A stretch of 64,000 nt of DNA, taken from the NCBI GenBank assembly GCA_003342815.1, contig PTEX01000147.1:558001-622000 (forward strand), written 5' to 3'. Below are positions 35,101 to 50,200 of this stretch, piece after piece. The number at the start of each line of letters is the position of its first letter. Positions within the stretch are counted from its first letter, which is position 1. Made by a program: the position numbers and the translations under genes. The notes under the pieces were generated by a model. That model was not told where the DNA came from. It did no database searches and saw nothing but the letters and a program-made list of their open reading frames with translations. The DNA comes from Eudromia elegans (taxonomy: Eukaryota > Chordata > Aves > Tinamiformes > Tinamidae).

Positions 35101-38100
35101 GGTTCCTCCTCTAGCAAGAGAGAGGAAAGCAGACATCAACTTCCAGCAGATCACAGGAAGAACTTGTGCTACTTACCACGGCTGCTCACCTACAGCACTT
35201 TAAGAAAAAGAAAACAAAAATCTAAATGCTATTACCCCTTTTCTAGGGCAGAGCTTCAACCTAATTCATGCTACTTACCTGCAGCACTTTAAAAGCAGGA
35301 AAAAAAAATCTTGCAGTTCTTCCTAGGCAGTTTTTTCAGCCTAACCTTAGTGGTGCAGTATGGGCTCAACCCCCTGCATATTACAAAATTATTTTGACCA
35401 AGAGCACACATGACAAATAGCAGAAGTGCTTAACCTGTTGCAGTTTGCCATGCAGCTCCTGTGTTCTGTAAAAGGAGCTGCATCAGTTAAAGGCAGAGAG
35501 AAGAAGGTAATGTAATGTTTACCTGATTCTGCTGCAGTCTGGGTCTTCCTGGAGAGGAAGACAGAGGGGAAGACTACTTTCCCTTTCTGTTCAGCTCGGC
35601 AGAACTGCCTGGAACGCAAGATGAAGCAGGCAGGAAAAAGACAGCAAGCAAGGAACCTGGGCAATACAGAAAGCACCCAGGGAGCAGCCCTGAAGCCAAG
35701 CCTCAAAGGTGATTGTACAAAAGGGGGTTTTATCAGTGATGGAGGTTTCTTTAAAAAAGAAAACAGCTTGAAAATGGATTGAAAGGTCTTAGAGGGCAGG
35801 CCCTTTCTTGCAAAACACTATGATAAAGGGGTAGACACACCCAAACATTTTATTTAGTATCAAATGCCCCATTTAAAAGTTATAGAAATGTCATTTACTT
35901 TTCATGTTTCATTCAGGTGGGCTTTCAGAGTGAGGGTTTTTGGGGTGTTTTGATCTCCTGCTGGAGGAGGAGGAAAGGAAACGCTACAGGAAAATTCCCT
36001 TCGCAGGCTCTGGCTGATACCAGATACCACGAGTGACGCAGCAGCCCCTGCTTCCCCTCTCATGCCAGTTCTATTCACTGACCACCCTTCCCCTCCATCA
36101 CAGTATGGATATTCAACCCTTGTGTTGGCACATTTTACTCCACAATGAGCCAAACATTTTATAACACACACTGAGAGTTACCCATTGGTTTTTACGCAAA
36201 TGTCACGTAAGTCAAAGACCCTCGTCTCACAAGGAGATAAACCATATTACCAAGGTATTATTTTTTGTTAGTGGGCACGGAAAGTCAAGTTCATGAGAAT
36301 TATTAGCCCTCCTCTACTCATCATAGGGTGGTATAAGCTAAAAAGAAGTGGCTGTAGACTAAGTTTTAGAAACTACTGGCCTTTACTACAGGAACACCCT
36401 TTATATTGTAAAGATGTTATCAGGGCAGGAAATTACCTATCAAAATGTTGCCATTTTGTTATTATAACTGCATAATTATTCTGTCAAACCAACGTTTCAC
36501 CACAGTGCCATCTTAAGGGTATTTTAAGCAATTTGGTGTCCCTTAGAGAACAGAGAAGTAATTAATGCCAGACTTAGGTGATATACTTCCCCACTCAGAC
36601 AGGATCACAAATCTGAAAAACTGAGCAAATTAGTTTTGTGGCATTCTTAACATTTTTGTTTTAAAAGGAGGAATTGCAACATCTGTAGTGTTTGCAATGT
36701 TCAACGTATCTATGGAATAGATACGTTTGAAGAGTCAAGAAAGACCAAAGCAGAGCACTAAGACTACCACTTGTGTGAAGCATGCCCCGGCTTCTCCGTG
36801 CAGCGTGGGAAGCAAGGTCTGCAGTAGGTCTGAGGAAACACGGCCACTGAGCTACCCAGAACCAAAAGGAATTTCTCTGTGTCAGTTACCATGCCAAAAA
36901 AAGAGCTAACAACTAAAAGACAAAAATCCTACTCATTAAGAGAATAGGAACAACTAATGAAGTTAGTTAACCCAAATATGCTGCAGTCAGGATAAAATAA
37001 GCCCTACAAACACATGAATAAGTTAAGACTAAGATTAGCAAACTCAAATCAATTATGTTAAGGTTAAATATTTTTCTTTTTAAAAAAGAAAAGGCACTTC
37101 ACAGAAGAATATTTTAAGCTCAGCTCCATAGGCAGCTTCACAGGATAGGAGCCCTAACCATAATTCCAAAAACCAGGAATTAGGCTCAGGCCTGCAGTCT
37201 CATACCCGACAAAGGAGAACATACTACCTTAACTCACCTGCTCAAGGAGACTGGTACCTGTCATGAATGATCACCACATGGCTTCTGTAGGCTACTTTTC
37301 CCTATTCTAACACCCATGCAAAACCTGTCTCCTACCAGTCAGATCCCACAGTCAGTTCAAACCTTGCACTTCGTAATGACGATGTTTGACAGGAAATAAA
37401 TCAGGAGCAGAACAGTAAGAAAGACCCAAGGGCCTAAGCAGTACAAACCAGAAACACTGACAGAGCTGGTTTGTCTAGTGTAGTGTAAACAAAATCGCAG
37501 TACCACAGGCCTTCAAAGCAGTGGCAAAGACTTAAGTTATTCTGATGACCTGATGAAGTAGAACTAGGCTTATGTGGCAGCAAGGGCCGTGCAGAGCACT
37601 AGGAAGCAATTTCTCCTTGCAATAATGGTGAAGAACTGAGTTTCTCTAGGAAAATAGCATCTCCACCACTATCATTAGAAGTCTCCATCTGTCCCCTGGG
37701 AATGGTTGAGATTTAGCTAAATCAATCAGGTTCAGAGGAACTCTGAAGTTCTCTGCCCTTATTTACTGTGACTCTGTGGAAGCCAGAGCAGTAAATTCAC
37801 TTTCTAAGTAATGCTCATAGAAGTGTGGGGGTAAAGCATGATTGTGAACAGCTGATATGAACTCTTAACTCTGAAGAAGCGTCCTCAATATAGAGTTACA
37901 GCTTAAGAACCACATCTGGTTTTCCTTACTTCCTCAAAGCCACCTAACTGCATGCACAGTCATGTACAATTGCCGCTTTTGAGACACATTCATTTTACTA
38001 AGCCCAAGTTGGCCGACCTGAGAACGCAAAATACTTAGTTCCGTCACAACAGAGCCTAGTCTGGCTAAGAACATGAATAAAAAACTGACTAGGTGAGCTC

Positions 38101-41100
38101 TGTTAGGAGCCAGGACAGTGTCTGGAACAAAAGTTGCGTTTGGAATAAAGTCCTTGTTTTAAAATGTTGAGATAGCAAAAGTGTCACCTTCATGGCTCCT
38201 ACCTTTTCTCTTTCTAATAATCTCAGATAGCATCAAGGGAAAGGGCAGAGACCACAGAGGTCACTAATACTGGGTCTTTGGGTTAGATGTACTTATATTT
38301 TTTCCTGCACATTACAAGTACTGCAGAAATACCCAGAGGACCCAAGAATGAACTCAACTGGCCCCAACATCGTGCCTAAGATGCAGAATCCCTTCAATCC
38401 AATGGCTTACCTGAACTGCCACGTTCTGCTTTCCCGCTTCCTGCATTTTATCCAAGGTGCATTTCTTGGTCTCGTTCTTTCTTTTATTGTTATCCTTCTT
38501 TCCATCATTCTTAGTGGCTACTATTCCTTTGCTATAGTCCCTTCTTTCCCTACTGACATCTTTAGGAGGATAGATTCGCCCTTGCTCTCTGTTTAATTCC
38601 CGTGGCTTAATATTCTCTTTGAACGTGACCATAGGTTTTTCTCCTGTGTCACAGTTGTTGTTTAGACTTCTGCCAGTCGACAGAACTGATTTGAGTCCAG
38701 GGCTTCCATCTGCGGATAGCGGCTCTGCAGTTGACGTCTCCTGCAAGGCAAGACTCTCTTTGGCTTCACTAGGATCCTCTAGTATTAATTCCGGGATTTC
38801 TGTCAAAAACAGCAGCTTTCCCACCTCATTTTCACACTGAATTAACCTGAAAAAGTAATTGAACAGTAAATAAGAGCGGGTTTTCAGAGTGACACATCTT
38901 CAAGCTACAAAAATAGAAAGTCAACATATTCAACAGGCATTTCAAACACAGCAATGACAAGATGTTACATTTCTGAGCCAAGAGCTTGCTAGATGGGTAT
39001 AAACACCCATTACAGCACCCTTGCTACTCCTTCAAGTTCTTTTTCCACTTCTCATTTATGCTGCAAGGCCTTATTAAATACAAGGCTTTACTCCAAATAT
39101 AGCCCCTGTTGTAATTAGATTGCAAAACCGTGTGCTGACCCAGAGAATGTTATAGCAGTACCATCAGCACTTCACATTCACATATCTAGATGCTCTGTAA
39201 AACAATGAGAAAAAGAGTTTCTCTCTGGCATCTCTCATACCTAAACTTACAGCTGCAACTAAAACATGAAAGCCAGTGCTATAGATGCACAGTTACCTTG
39301 GCTGGTTATCAGCAATCCATTTGCCTGTGAAGATCAGACGCTGTTGCCGTATCCTACGCTGCTGCCCTTCCTTATCCCCTGTAATTGCCTGGTGGCCTTT
39401 CGAAAAATCTAAGTTCCTAGCATTGACACACAAGAGAACAACATTAATTATAAAGTTACCACCTGCAAAATTAGGTAAGGAAACAACTGTTCAACATTAT
39501 TCCATTGTTAATTGGGTAATTTCAACATTCTAATCAAAAATATGGCACAGTTATGGATGTCCAAATTATGGACTCACTCTTCTCTAAGAATTAGAGAGGC
39601 TCCTTCTTCTCTTACCCACTCATTGAAAAGTAAGAAGCTTCTATATATATATATTGCATGCTGACCAAATAAAAGAAAAAGAAGACTGGACACACCTAGT
39701 AATTAATCAACACCTGTGCATGCTCATCTTCCATTTACTCCTACAGTTAAGGACCAATATCGCTGGTACTCTAACACAGAAACAACGGAACTTGTTAGGT
39801 TTTGATATTAGGTATAACAGAAGGACACAACTTAAAAAACAGAATAGAGAGCAAGGCAAGCACACCCATCAAGTAGTTTTAACCTAAAAATAGTCATTTC
39901 ATAAATTTTTCCCTTTCAGTTTATTAGGCTGAAGACTACAGAGTTATAAGCAATATTAAAAGTTTTAATTTAATCCCCTTTTCTTTAGAATTTTATTGGA
40001 CTGACATAGTGTACATTCTGAAGAGTAAAACATGTGCTGAGGCCCTACATTTTTTATTACAGTTGTTTTGCAGAGACATCTTCACCATTCCATACAGTTG
40101 TAAGAATTCATAAATAAAATTCTATAGGGAAGAGGTCAAGATCTGTCAGTCACACCAACAAGAGTACAGTTTCCTTTACCCACCTGAACGAGGGTCTCAG
40201 GGCCAGGAAACCTTGCAACTCAAATTCTTCTGGAAGGGGGGTTGCTGGTGAATACACAACAAACAGCATAAGGAAACCATGAATACAACAGGAACAGTAT
40301 TATAGGTAGATAGGCCGGTAAAGGGAAACACAGTAAAGCCTTTTATTAACAAGGTCTACTACATTGGCCCGCACGAAATCTGAACAGCTCAAGAATGATA
40401 AAATAGAGCAGTCTTCTCGGTACTTGAAAGCATCATTTGCAAAGTGTTCACGTGCATTAGAAGACTTATTTAATTTTTTGCTCTTCAACTGCAATTCCCC
40501 ACATCAACCAAAAACAAACATCCTTTCAACTCCTTCACAACACAGACCTGAGAACCTTACCATTACTATTGGATAGATCTTCTTCTTGGGGCTGGAAACT
40601 GTTTAGAAGAGAAATCAGCCAGGGCCATATGCTACAAATCAGAAGACAAAAGTATTGTCAGGGAAAACTATGAAGCATGAAGCCTATTCACCTCACCAAG
40701 TTAACATCCAACTCCTATTACACAGCCACAGCTGTCATTAATCCCCTGATTCCCAAAGTAATGCTTCTCTGAAGTGACAAGGAAAAGCTCACTTTTTCCA
40801 GCAATTTACTATTCTAGTAGTTAACCAAAGTTACCTTAGAAGCAATTTTTTTGAAGCATAGTGTTCTATATCCAGCAAGTTAGAAAGCATGCTATAAATT
40901 TAAATAGACAAAAATATGACATGACAGGAAGCTCAGAGCACCTGTCTGCAATTCATGCTTTCCAATCCAAAGCTGACTTCTCTCAAAGACAGAATAAACA
41001 AAACTGTTCAGAAGCAAAACAGTTTGATATAGTTGTGCTAAAGTACTTCTGTTCTGCTAACATTAATAGAATATCATAATCCAAAACAGCTACCAGAGAA

Positions 41101-41203
41101 GTAAGAAGGTTTAAGTAACAGGTGCAGTCACTAAGATGATTAAACTGGAGATTACTGGAGACTAACGGGCAGTCACAGTGTCTTGCACTGGTTATATCAG
41201 TGC

Positions 41204-41238
<35 letters not shown>

Positions 41239-44200
41239 AATTAATTACATTGCTACATATTTGGTTAACATTAGCCACCACCACCAGGCTTCACAGTTGC
41301 TTCAAAAAAAACAAGCCCCAAACAAAAACCCTATACATCTTGCTGCAGCTTTAGTGATGGGCAACAAGTCTGTTAAAGCAATATAAACTGTTTTAAGAAG
41401 GTTGCCACTCTGCTCAGTGCAAGGGAAGTGAATCTTTCTTCTTCCATAGGCAGCCGCCTTTCAGCCATTTGCTAGCACGTGGACTGAAGAACGCATCAAG
41501 CAACCAAAGGTCCAAGGGCAGCCACTTTCTTGCATGGCTGCAGATACCGGACACACTATGTTTATATGCTGACTCTGTAAACTAAACTAAGCAATAACTC
41601 CTTCCTGGAGTTATAACTGGCAAAAATAACTCTAGGTTTCCTTAATCTATCTTTCAGGAAGTCTGGATCTGAGGTTCCTTAAGCCTGCAGCTTTATCCGA
41701 GTGAGCCTTATCCCACATTTAACATTGCTGCAAATGAGGTTACAGGGACTCCGGCCCTCTCCAAGTCACAAAATAAGCCCACGATAAAGCCATGGCTACA
41801 ATCCCATTTTTTCAATGCATGCTGCTTTGGGAGAGCTGAAACCATTGCCGCAGAAGTGTCAAATAAAGGTGGTTTCCCACCTTCAAGAAAAGTTATGTGC
41901 TATAAAAAAAAGTTAGCTAGGTTTGGACGATTTAACTCAATCTTATGATTCTGTGCTACAGACATACAGGTGAGGAGTCGGAGCAACACAACACAACAGT
42001 CATGTGCTTGTGTTGATGTTTCAAGACCTCCTCCTCCAAAATGCAGATAATTTGTTGGATCATGAGCCAGTAAAACTCCAATTTCAATGCTGCCCAAGTT
42101 GCTGACTGAGTGAATAAGGCAAGCATTTTCCAGTCCCCTACGTCAATACAACTAAAAAACCAGTAATTGGTTTTTTCAGTTTTATTGAGGTAGGGGGCTG
42201 GAAAAACAGTTACTGTCTTTTGAGTTACTAGAATAGTTAACAGTTACGAGAACATGGTTGCCTTTAATAGTAATGTTGAAGTTGCATCCTCTGAAAATGG
42301 ATCCCCTAATTCTTAAGATAAGAAGCGAACCTACAGCCAATCAAGACAGTGAACTAATTCATATAGCAGTCACAGGGCTCATGTTTTGTTTCATCAGTTT
42401 TTAGCACCTTGTATTCCCCACCAATTTGGCAGGGGAAGCAAAAGGATCTGTTTTCCCATTACTATCCATTTATCAGGTTTTTTTACCTTATGCAATTAAA
42501 CATATCAAAAGAAAGATTAACACTCACTACCGTCTTTCATCAACTACTGCCTCCTGGAAAACACTGGGTCTAAGTTTCAGCCAGTCCATTGACACCTTCA
42601 CAGCTGGAAGAGGATATGCAGCTCCAGAGTCCTCCTGGTAGTCATTCTGTAAAGGACACTTGCAGAGAACTCCAAGAAAGGACACTAGAAACAGAACAAG
42701 GAAATATATACAAACATAAATAAAATCAATGTAGGATGGCCTAACTGACCAAATAGCCCAATAAAATACATCCTACTCATAAAAGATGGTGTTTTTTTCA
42801 TTTGTTTTTAAAAGAGATAACTCTTTAGAACAAGGTAGCACGATAAAATTATCTTAGAGATTCTACTGGAAAAATCAGTAGATCTTTCTAAGCCCGCGGA
42901 TATAACTTCTTACCATGAAGCAGCTAATGAGGCTGAGTTTTTTTTAAAAAAGGATAACACAATAGAGCCAAATCATCTTGAAAATTCAAGGCAACAAAAC
43001 CAGACTAAAGACTACTTAATTGAGTCTTGGAAATGGTTGCCTCAACTCTCTATTGGCATTTTATCCATTTTCCCAGGCCATCAGGCAGACTTTCCAGGCT
43101 GGAATCCAGAGTTACGTTATTCAGAAATGCAGGCATTAATGAATATAGCCAAACTGGTTACAGACAGGGTGAGGCTAAGCAAATCAGCATTAATCTGCTA
43201 GAGACTCAAGTGCTCCACACTTTACGGTCTAGCTGAGATGAGCAAGGCCACAGAAGCAGCTGAGGTGCAGGCCCTGCCAGCACTAGCTCAATTGCAGCCC
43301 CATTATATTGGAAGTGGCTCCTTCCAAAGCAACTGGGACCCCATTGCATCCAAGTGCAAAGCAGTGCCTCTGAGCCTGGCCTTGCCCAGAGTCAGGTCAG
43401 ATCCAGCTTTGCACTCAAGTTAAAAAACTTTTTCAGAAACTGAAAAAAAGACATGGAGTCTCATGAGGCTTCAAATGGGGCAGTCCATGGCATTTCAGTC
43501 CACTGTCACTGTCAGACCTCCACAGCTGCTGCACAGTCAACTTTCCCCGCCTTCCTCCCAGTGCCCACTCAGCAGTGCTCAAGCGTCTGTTACACGAGAT
43601 GCAGGCAGCATGTTGTTACTCACGGATAAGAAGGAATCACTTATAAAATAAGAGAAATGCAACAAAAAAATTAGACCTTATACTTACTGAAGAGAGCCAG
43701 TAACTGCGTCCAGCAGAGCTGCTCATCCTGGCTGTAGCTGTGCTGCTCTGTCTCATTGCTGAAGTCTCGCAGGTGATGGAGTTGGAACAGGTTGATAACA
43801 GTAATATGGACTAACTGCTGAGAATTGAAGGCCTTTTGGAATAACAATCTCTGTAACAAAGACAGAGGTGCAAAGTTTGCAATGTTATATGGTAAAGCAC
43901 ACCTGTGAGAAGACTAGGAATTATTACTGCACTGCTCGTCCCAGTCCTCGAGGCAGCACTTATTCTAGATAATTATTTTTCAGACTACCCCTAGCAAAAC
44001 GGCACAGGACTCCCTAGGAGGGCATAGGAGGTAACCCATTGCTAAGCCCAAGGATTTTGTTTGCGTACCAATTCATATATCCAACAAAACTGCTAGGAAC
44101 AGGGCTTTTTCAACATCATTTTAACATACAACCCCAGCTTTTCCATACAGCTATGAGAGCTGCAGATATGCATGTGGCAACTGGCAGCTTTCAGTCTTTC

Positions 44201-47200
44201 CAAGAACTGCAGATATTGGGTGGCAGGTTTTACACAAAAGATTCCAGGAAAACGTAACTGCGGCCTGGTTGGGCATTAAAGACAAATTTCACATCCAGTT
44301 TCATGGATCACAGAGCACCATTGCTGACAAAAATAGCGCAAGCTGTTTACAACTGCACTGTACTAGCAGGACTGTAAAGGGCATCTGGTCTTTCAGAATG
44401 AAAAAGAAACTTTAATACTTATTTTGGAGCACTAAGGGAAAAAGAGAACATAAGCCACAACCAACTTCTTATATAGAGACAAAAGGCAAGCAGACAAGTT
44501 GATTAACCAGTCAAAATACCATAAAAAAATTGAGCTTCTCGTTAAACTTTAATTTTTCTTAAAGTCATAGTGCAGTCTAAATCTAGAGCACTCAATCTGA
44601 CAGCTCTAACTTGCAGTGCTCTCAACAGCAGAATTGTGGACCTGCCTGAAACCTAACCTTATGTCTGCTCTCCTTATTCATGGTTAAAATCAGTTCCAAC
44701 ACAGTCGGAAAAAAAAAAAAAAAAAAAAAGAATCACTATCCACAGTACATCCACATTCAACCCACACAAGTCAGAAAAACTGCTAATAAATCAAATCTTA
44801 TGTTCCATAATATATACAAAAAAGTTAATTAAATCCTGCTTTGTTGCTTTGATAACAACTTTAATACCTGGTCTCGGTCCAAAGATAAGATTAATTCACA
44901 CATGCCTGAGCAAGCACATCATTAGGTGATCCTAACCATTCTGGAAAAAGCAGCACTTGCTCAACAGCCATTATCAGAAGGAAAAATATAAAAAGCACAC
45001 AACCCATCAGTGATACAATCAGTGCTCGAACAGCTGGCATTCAGAGCTCTTAACTCACAAGCAGTTCTGGTTTTGTATTTCAAGGACTGTTTCAACCTAC
45101 TTGTAGCAAATCAATTCAATACAAACATGTAAACAAACTTCATAAAAAGATTTCTAATTCTTTGCATTGCTGAGATCCACTTCCCTTTCAATTCGTAAGT
45201 GCACCTATTAAAAGCTCAATTTGCTGTGTTCAGCTTATCCCTTGTACCTGTTCATTTTCCACAACCAAGCATGCTGAACCAGAGCAGTTTTCAAAAGGCG
45301 TGCAACTGTTAACACAGGACTCACTTCCATACCACCTTGTATAAACATCTTTAAAAACTCTTCTGTTTAAACCCTTGCTACATTGTCTATCTTAATGAGC
45401 TGGCTATATAATTAATAGCTACATAATTAATAGCTACTCCTGGATTTTCCAAAGGAAACGTTCATTTTGAATAGCTCCTGTCTGTGCACAAATTATACAG
45501 GAACACTGCTTTTAAAAGCAAACCACACACAGGAGAAGCAAGTTGTCTAAGGAAGATTGAAAGCAGCCTTAATAACCAGGGGGATGAATGAAAGCCATTC
45601 AAAAGCAAAGCTCTCAAAAATCTTCAGGCAACTTAGCCTAGACTTTTCCCAGATGAAGCACTCAGGAATCATCCAGGTTAAAGAGCAGAGAATGAAGTGT
45701 GGTTAACAGTCTTCCTACATCTCCCCAGTACCCAGTGGCACACGAAATAGAAAAAAATCCAACTACCTTCAGAAGTCTTTAGAAGCTCATTATTAGTTGC
45801 CATGCAAACCTGCCATCACTGGCTACCTGAGCCAGCTCACTACATTTTAGCATGCTATCTGTCTGTAATTTCAGAACTCCACTGCTAAAAATAGTCTCTG
45901 CAGTACATTAATTAATACATTGTTAGAACTAACCTTGAACTGCTCTTCCAGCTTTTCTCGAAGAGGGGACAGCTTCTCCAAGCTCTTACTCAGGTACACA
46001 TGACCATGGAATTTAATAAATGCCTTGATGAAGTCGGACACACTCCATCGAGTCTTTATCTCATCACGACTACATTCAAAACACAAAGACTAACTTCAGT
46101 CTTGGAAAAGAGACATAGTTGCATGTAATTTCCATACAAAGTTCAAAGATGAAGAAATGCTCACTCCATGCTGCTTTTCATGCTGGCACAATATGCCTAT
46201 TGCTTATACACACTAATCACATTCCAGAGCGTTACTGATACAAACCATTCTTTATTCCAAACACCTATAAGGACATTGTGACTGGAAGGAGACCAAACGA
46301 CCTTATACTTTGTTCCCAATCCCAAATATGAATGCTTCTGGCAAGGGAGGTAAGCTTGGAGTAAGTCTGTTCCATTTTATCCAAAGAAGGATAAGTCATA
46401 CTTAGTCTTACCTCTCCAGTGCTTTAGAAAGTGCTTTTTGTAAGTTAGTGGATGCAGCTGGGAAAGGAAACTTCACAGCAATGCTTCTGCAGTAGTAGAA
46501 AATTGTGGTCAAGTGGTCTCCTTTGGAGGAAGCTAGAATAGCCAACTGGTTATAAGGCTGACCTAGGAGACAAAAAGATGACAACTTGCTATAGAGAGAA
46601 GCCTGCACACTTTAAAAGGGAGCAAAAACTCCTAGATACCAATTCACTTGCTCACACTTTCATCCACTTCAACACCACACAAACTCAGATGCTTTTTCTT
46701 TTTAAATATACAAATCTTTTAAAAATTAGATGACCAATATCGCATAAGATTTTGTCTAAGTAGGGCAACAGTGCAAAACCAAGCCTTTGACACCAACATA
46801 TTTATGACTCTATCTAGACAAAATTCAAACTTGGTTTTGCCTTGTAAATGAATATGAACTATGCAGAAATTCATAATTAAAATGTAGCTAACTAAAGCTA
46901 AATTATGGATTTCATCAGCCTGTCTCATAAGTGATTTTTACTTACCACTACCCACTATTGTTTGGGCCACTAGCCCAACAGCTACAAGCTAAATGTCTGA
47001 AAAAAAAGTTTGAAAACTGCATGTTTTAATAGCTCAGTACTAGCTACTAAGTTTCAGAAACTGGCATATGATCAAACAACAAAAAAATGCAGCTGGTGGG
47101 CAAGTTTCAATTAATTATACTTAAGAATGTATAAATATAACAAAGTATACGGTAGCACTAGTAAAGTCTTAGATTAAGGCTGCACTTGAACCTGTTTTTA

Positions 47201-50200
47201 AAACCTTTACCAAAAGGAAAGAAATAATATAGATCAGGCAAGCAGATTTTATCCAAATAATAAACCGACGGATTCGGCTTTGTTTGAAGGATTTTTATTT
47301 ATTTTTAGATTAGGGGAGGTTTAAAGAAAAATCCAGGTTTCCAACTGCCATACAAGAAAAGCAAATACCTCAAATCCTCCTTTGGAATTAGTGAAAAAGT
47401 GTTCCAGACTCACCATTGGAAGGGACAAGCTGAGCTGCATGTCTGTAGTAAGACTCTGCCTGGCTGGTCTGATTCCTATAGCGAGCTAAGAGGACACAAA
47501 AACAAGTTTTGGAGAAAAGAAGGTTTTTCCTGCTCCTTGAAGAGCCTACCTGAAGAGCACTTTATTATTTTAGAAATAAGCTTTAGAGGAACAGTAATTA
47601 TATCAAGCAGCATGAAGATTTAACATGCTGAATTTTGAGGTGGTTGTTTTTCTGACCAGATTCTGCTGTCACAGCTTACCTATTCTCTTAGAAAAGACAC
47701 CATGGCAATAGCATTGCATCTAAGGAGCTACAAATTCTTTCCATACATCTTTGTATAATCAGCAACTGTACCTACTTTTACATTATTACAATAGCAGTTG
47801 CAGATTCCCGTAAAAAAGAGAAGTTTTGACAAGACAGACCTCCAATCTAAATCATCATGCAAAGAAATAAACCTATTGAGCTTATAGTAACTAGAAGCCT
47901 CACAACAGGTTGGATTTCTCATCTTCTCTTTGTTTATGACATTTTACAGTAACCTTCTCGAAGAGGGAAGTTGGTTAGCCTGCTGCAACAGGTTTTGTAA
48001 CAATCCTCAGTTTCAACATTCAGTATGCCTACCAGCTATAACATTACTACACAAAAAGCATGCTAGAAGCAGGCAAGTCTAGCACGTCACTAGAGAGCTA
48101 TTGTTAAATGTCTCTTTGCTTTAATATGCAACACACTGGAACAGTCCAACAGCATAGCTTTCCAGACCTTTCCACCTGCAACAACCACAAAACATGTGGT
48201 CAGTCACTAATCACCTGGTGTAACAGTTGCCCTAATATAGATTTCTATCAGTAAAGGCAGAATACAGAGGTAGAACTCAAAGTCCCACCTCCTTTTGCTT
48301 CAAAAACTCACCGATATCTCCAAGGTGGACAAGGCAGTGCTGGCAGATGTAAGAGCAGGAGCTGGACTGCGGTTTCACAATAGCGCTGGTGTGCATCTGT
48401 TTATTGCTAATGATTCCCAGCTGGGAAGACTTCACACGACATGGCAAGTCTACATTAAAAACTGTGCACAATTCCTGTAATAACTAGAAAAAACAGGTCT
48501 AGTTTAATAGCAGCTGTAAACAATAATCACAAAAGCATTAAGAGAAAGAGTATATAATGGACTCTAAATGTCTTTTTCAGAGGGCTGGGGAGGGATAAAA
48601 TAGATAAGTTATCTTTAAAGTGAAAAGAACATTGCTTTTTATACTTAGATGAAGTGACAACATCCCCCAGTGAGAGGGGAAGGAAGAGAGAGAGAAAGAA
48701 ACAATATTCATCCCCCAAAGCAATTTGTACCATCAAGAGAAAGAGCTACTCTTCAGAGAGAAGCTTGGACAAAAACAAATCTGCAGGTAATATTGGGTAA
48801 AACAGCTTGGTAGCTCAGTTGTCCCACTGCATTGGTTGCCCAGACAGCAAACGTTTGTCCCAAGTTCCATTAGGCTTGTTATAAGAAAAAGAGAGCAGCT
48901 ACTTAACCAAATATTTCCAAAGCTGACCCAAGAAAAATCTAGACTTTGCTGTTCTAATCAGCACTTCTGAAGTTTTCCTTATGGACTCCAGCATATACTC
49001 AAGAATCAGGACTAGTTTGCATGACCATTTAACAAAAGTAGCTGCCATTAAAAAAAAAAATTCAACTGTTTTACACTTAAAACTTAAGATAAAATTGACA
49101 GACTTCCTCCAGCTGTGAGCTTACTCAATCTGCAAATAAAATAGACTTAGGCAGAGTTCCTATTCCAGATAAAGGTGTATGAAAAGCCCATGGCTGATTA
49201 AGAGATGGTTTTCTTCATGCATGTGGTTGTAGCAACTTTAAGTCTGCAGGTAAAAGTAAAGGTCCCCTACAATCTGCCAAGCCAGAGATGTCACAAGTCA
49301 CCTAAGAGCTCCTATGACTACGTAGGGGCAACACGGCATCCTTGCCTGTGGCAGAAAAGCTTGTCACACTGCTTCTCATTTACACAGGACAAGACAAAAT
49401 ACCCAAAGTAGATGATCTCACAGATAAAAGTTGTATAAAAGAGAAACATGACATCTTCCAACATGCTGAGCTGCAAGAATTCATGCTCTTCTTCAAAGAA
49501 GTCATCAGTACATGCCTAACTAGCCGTTGATGGCAGGCAGCCAGGCAAAGAATGGTTGCTGAACTAAAACCACAACAATTATCACCACAGTGAGCACCGA
49601 CCAGACAGCCCAGGCTCTGGTACTGCACTCAATTGAGAACAGCAAAACTTGTGGATATATTGCAGGAAAGAAATGCCTGCCCAGAGGTGGAAATGCTGGA
49701 ATGCCCTTAACAGCCACACCGCTGCCTGTCAAGCTGGCTCCTTCAGTAAGGAGCATTCAGAAAAATCTAATGCCCTGTATCTAACAGGAGTAACACAGTA
49801 TAGCCCAAAACAAGAGGCCTCTCTCAAGCTTTAACTTCACACTGACTTTGGAGAGAGAAAAAAAAAAAAAAAAACAGTGAGAGGGAGGGAGAGAGGTCGC
49901 CTTGCATGTGCTTAGTGTCAAACCCCGACGGGATGCAGGCAGCGTGAGGTGTTCTGTACTAAGCCTTGCTTGTAGGGTTGGGAGACTTGATGACAGAACA
50001 GCTGGGGAATTCTGTTATTAAACACAAAACTAATTCTTCAAGACAACCCACAACCTCACTTACATTTGTAAGCGTGGTGGGCGCTAAGCTATTATTGCCA
50101 AATAGAAAATAGCTGTATCTATTGTAGACAGTGCTTGGAAAATATTAGCTTAACACTCAAGAGCAGCATTAGGAATTACAACAACACAGAACAAAGCACA

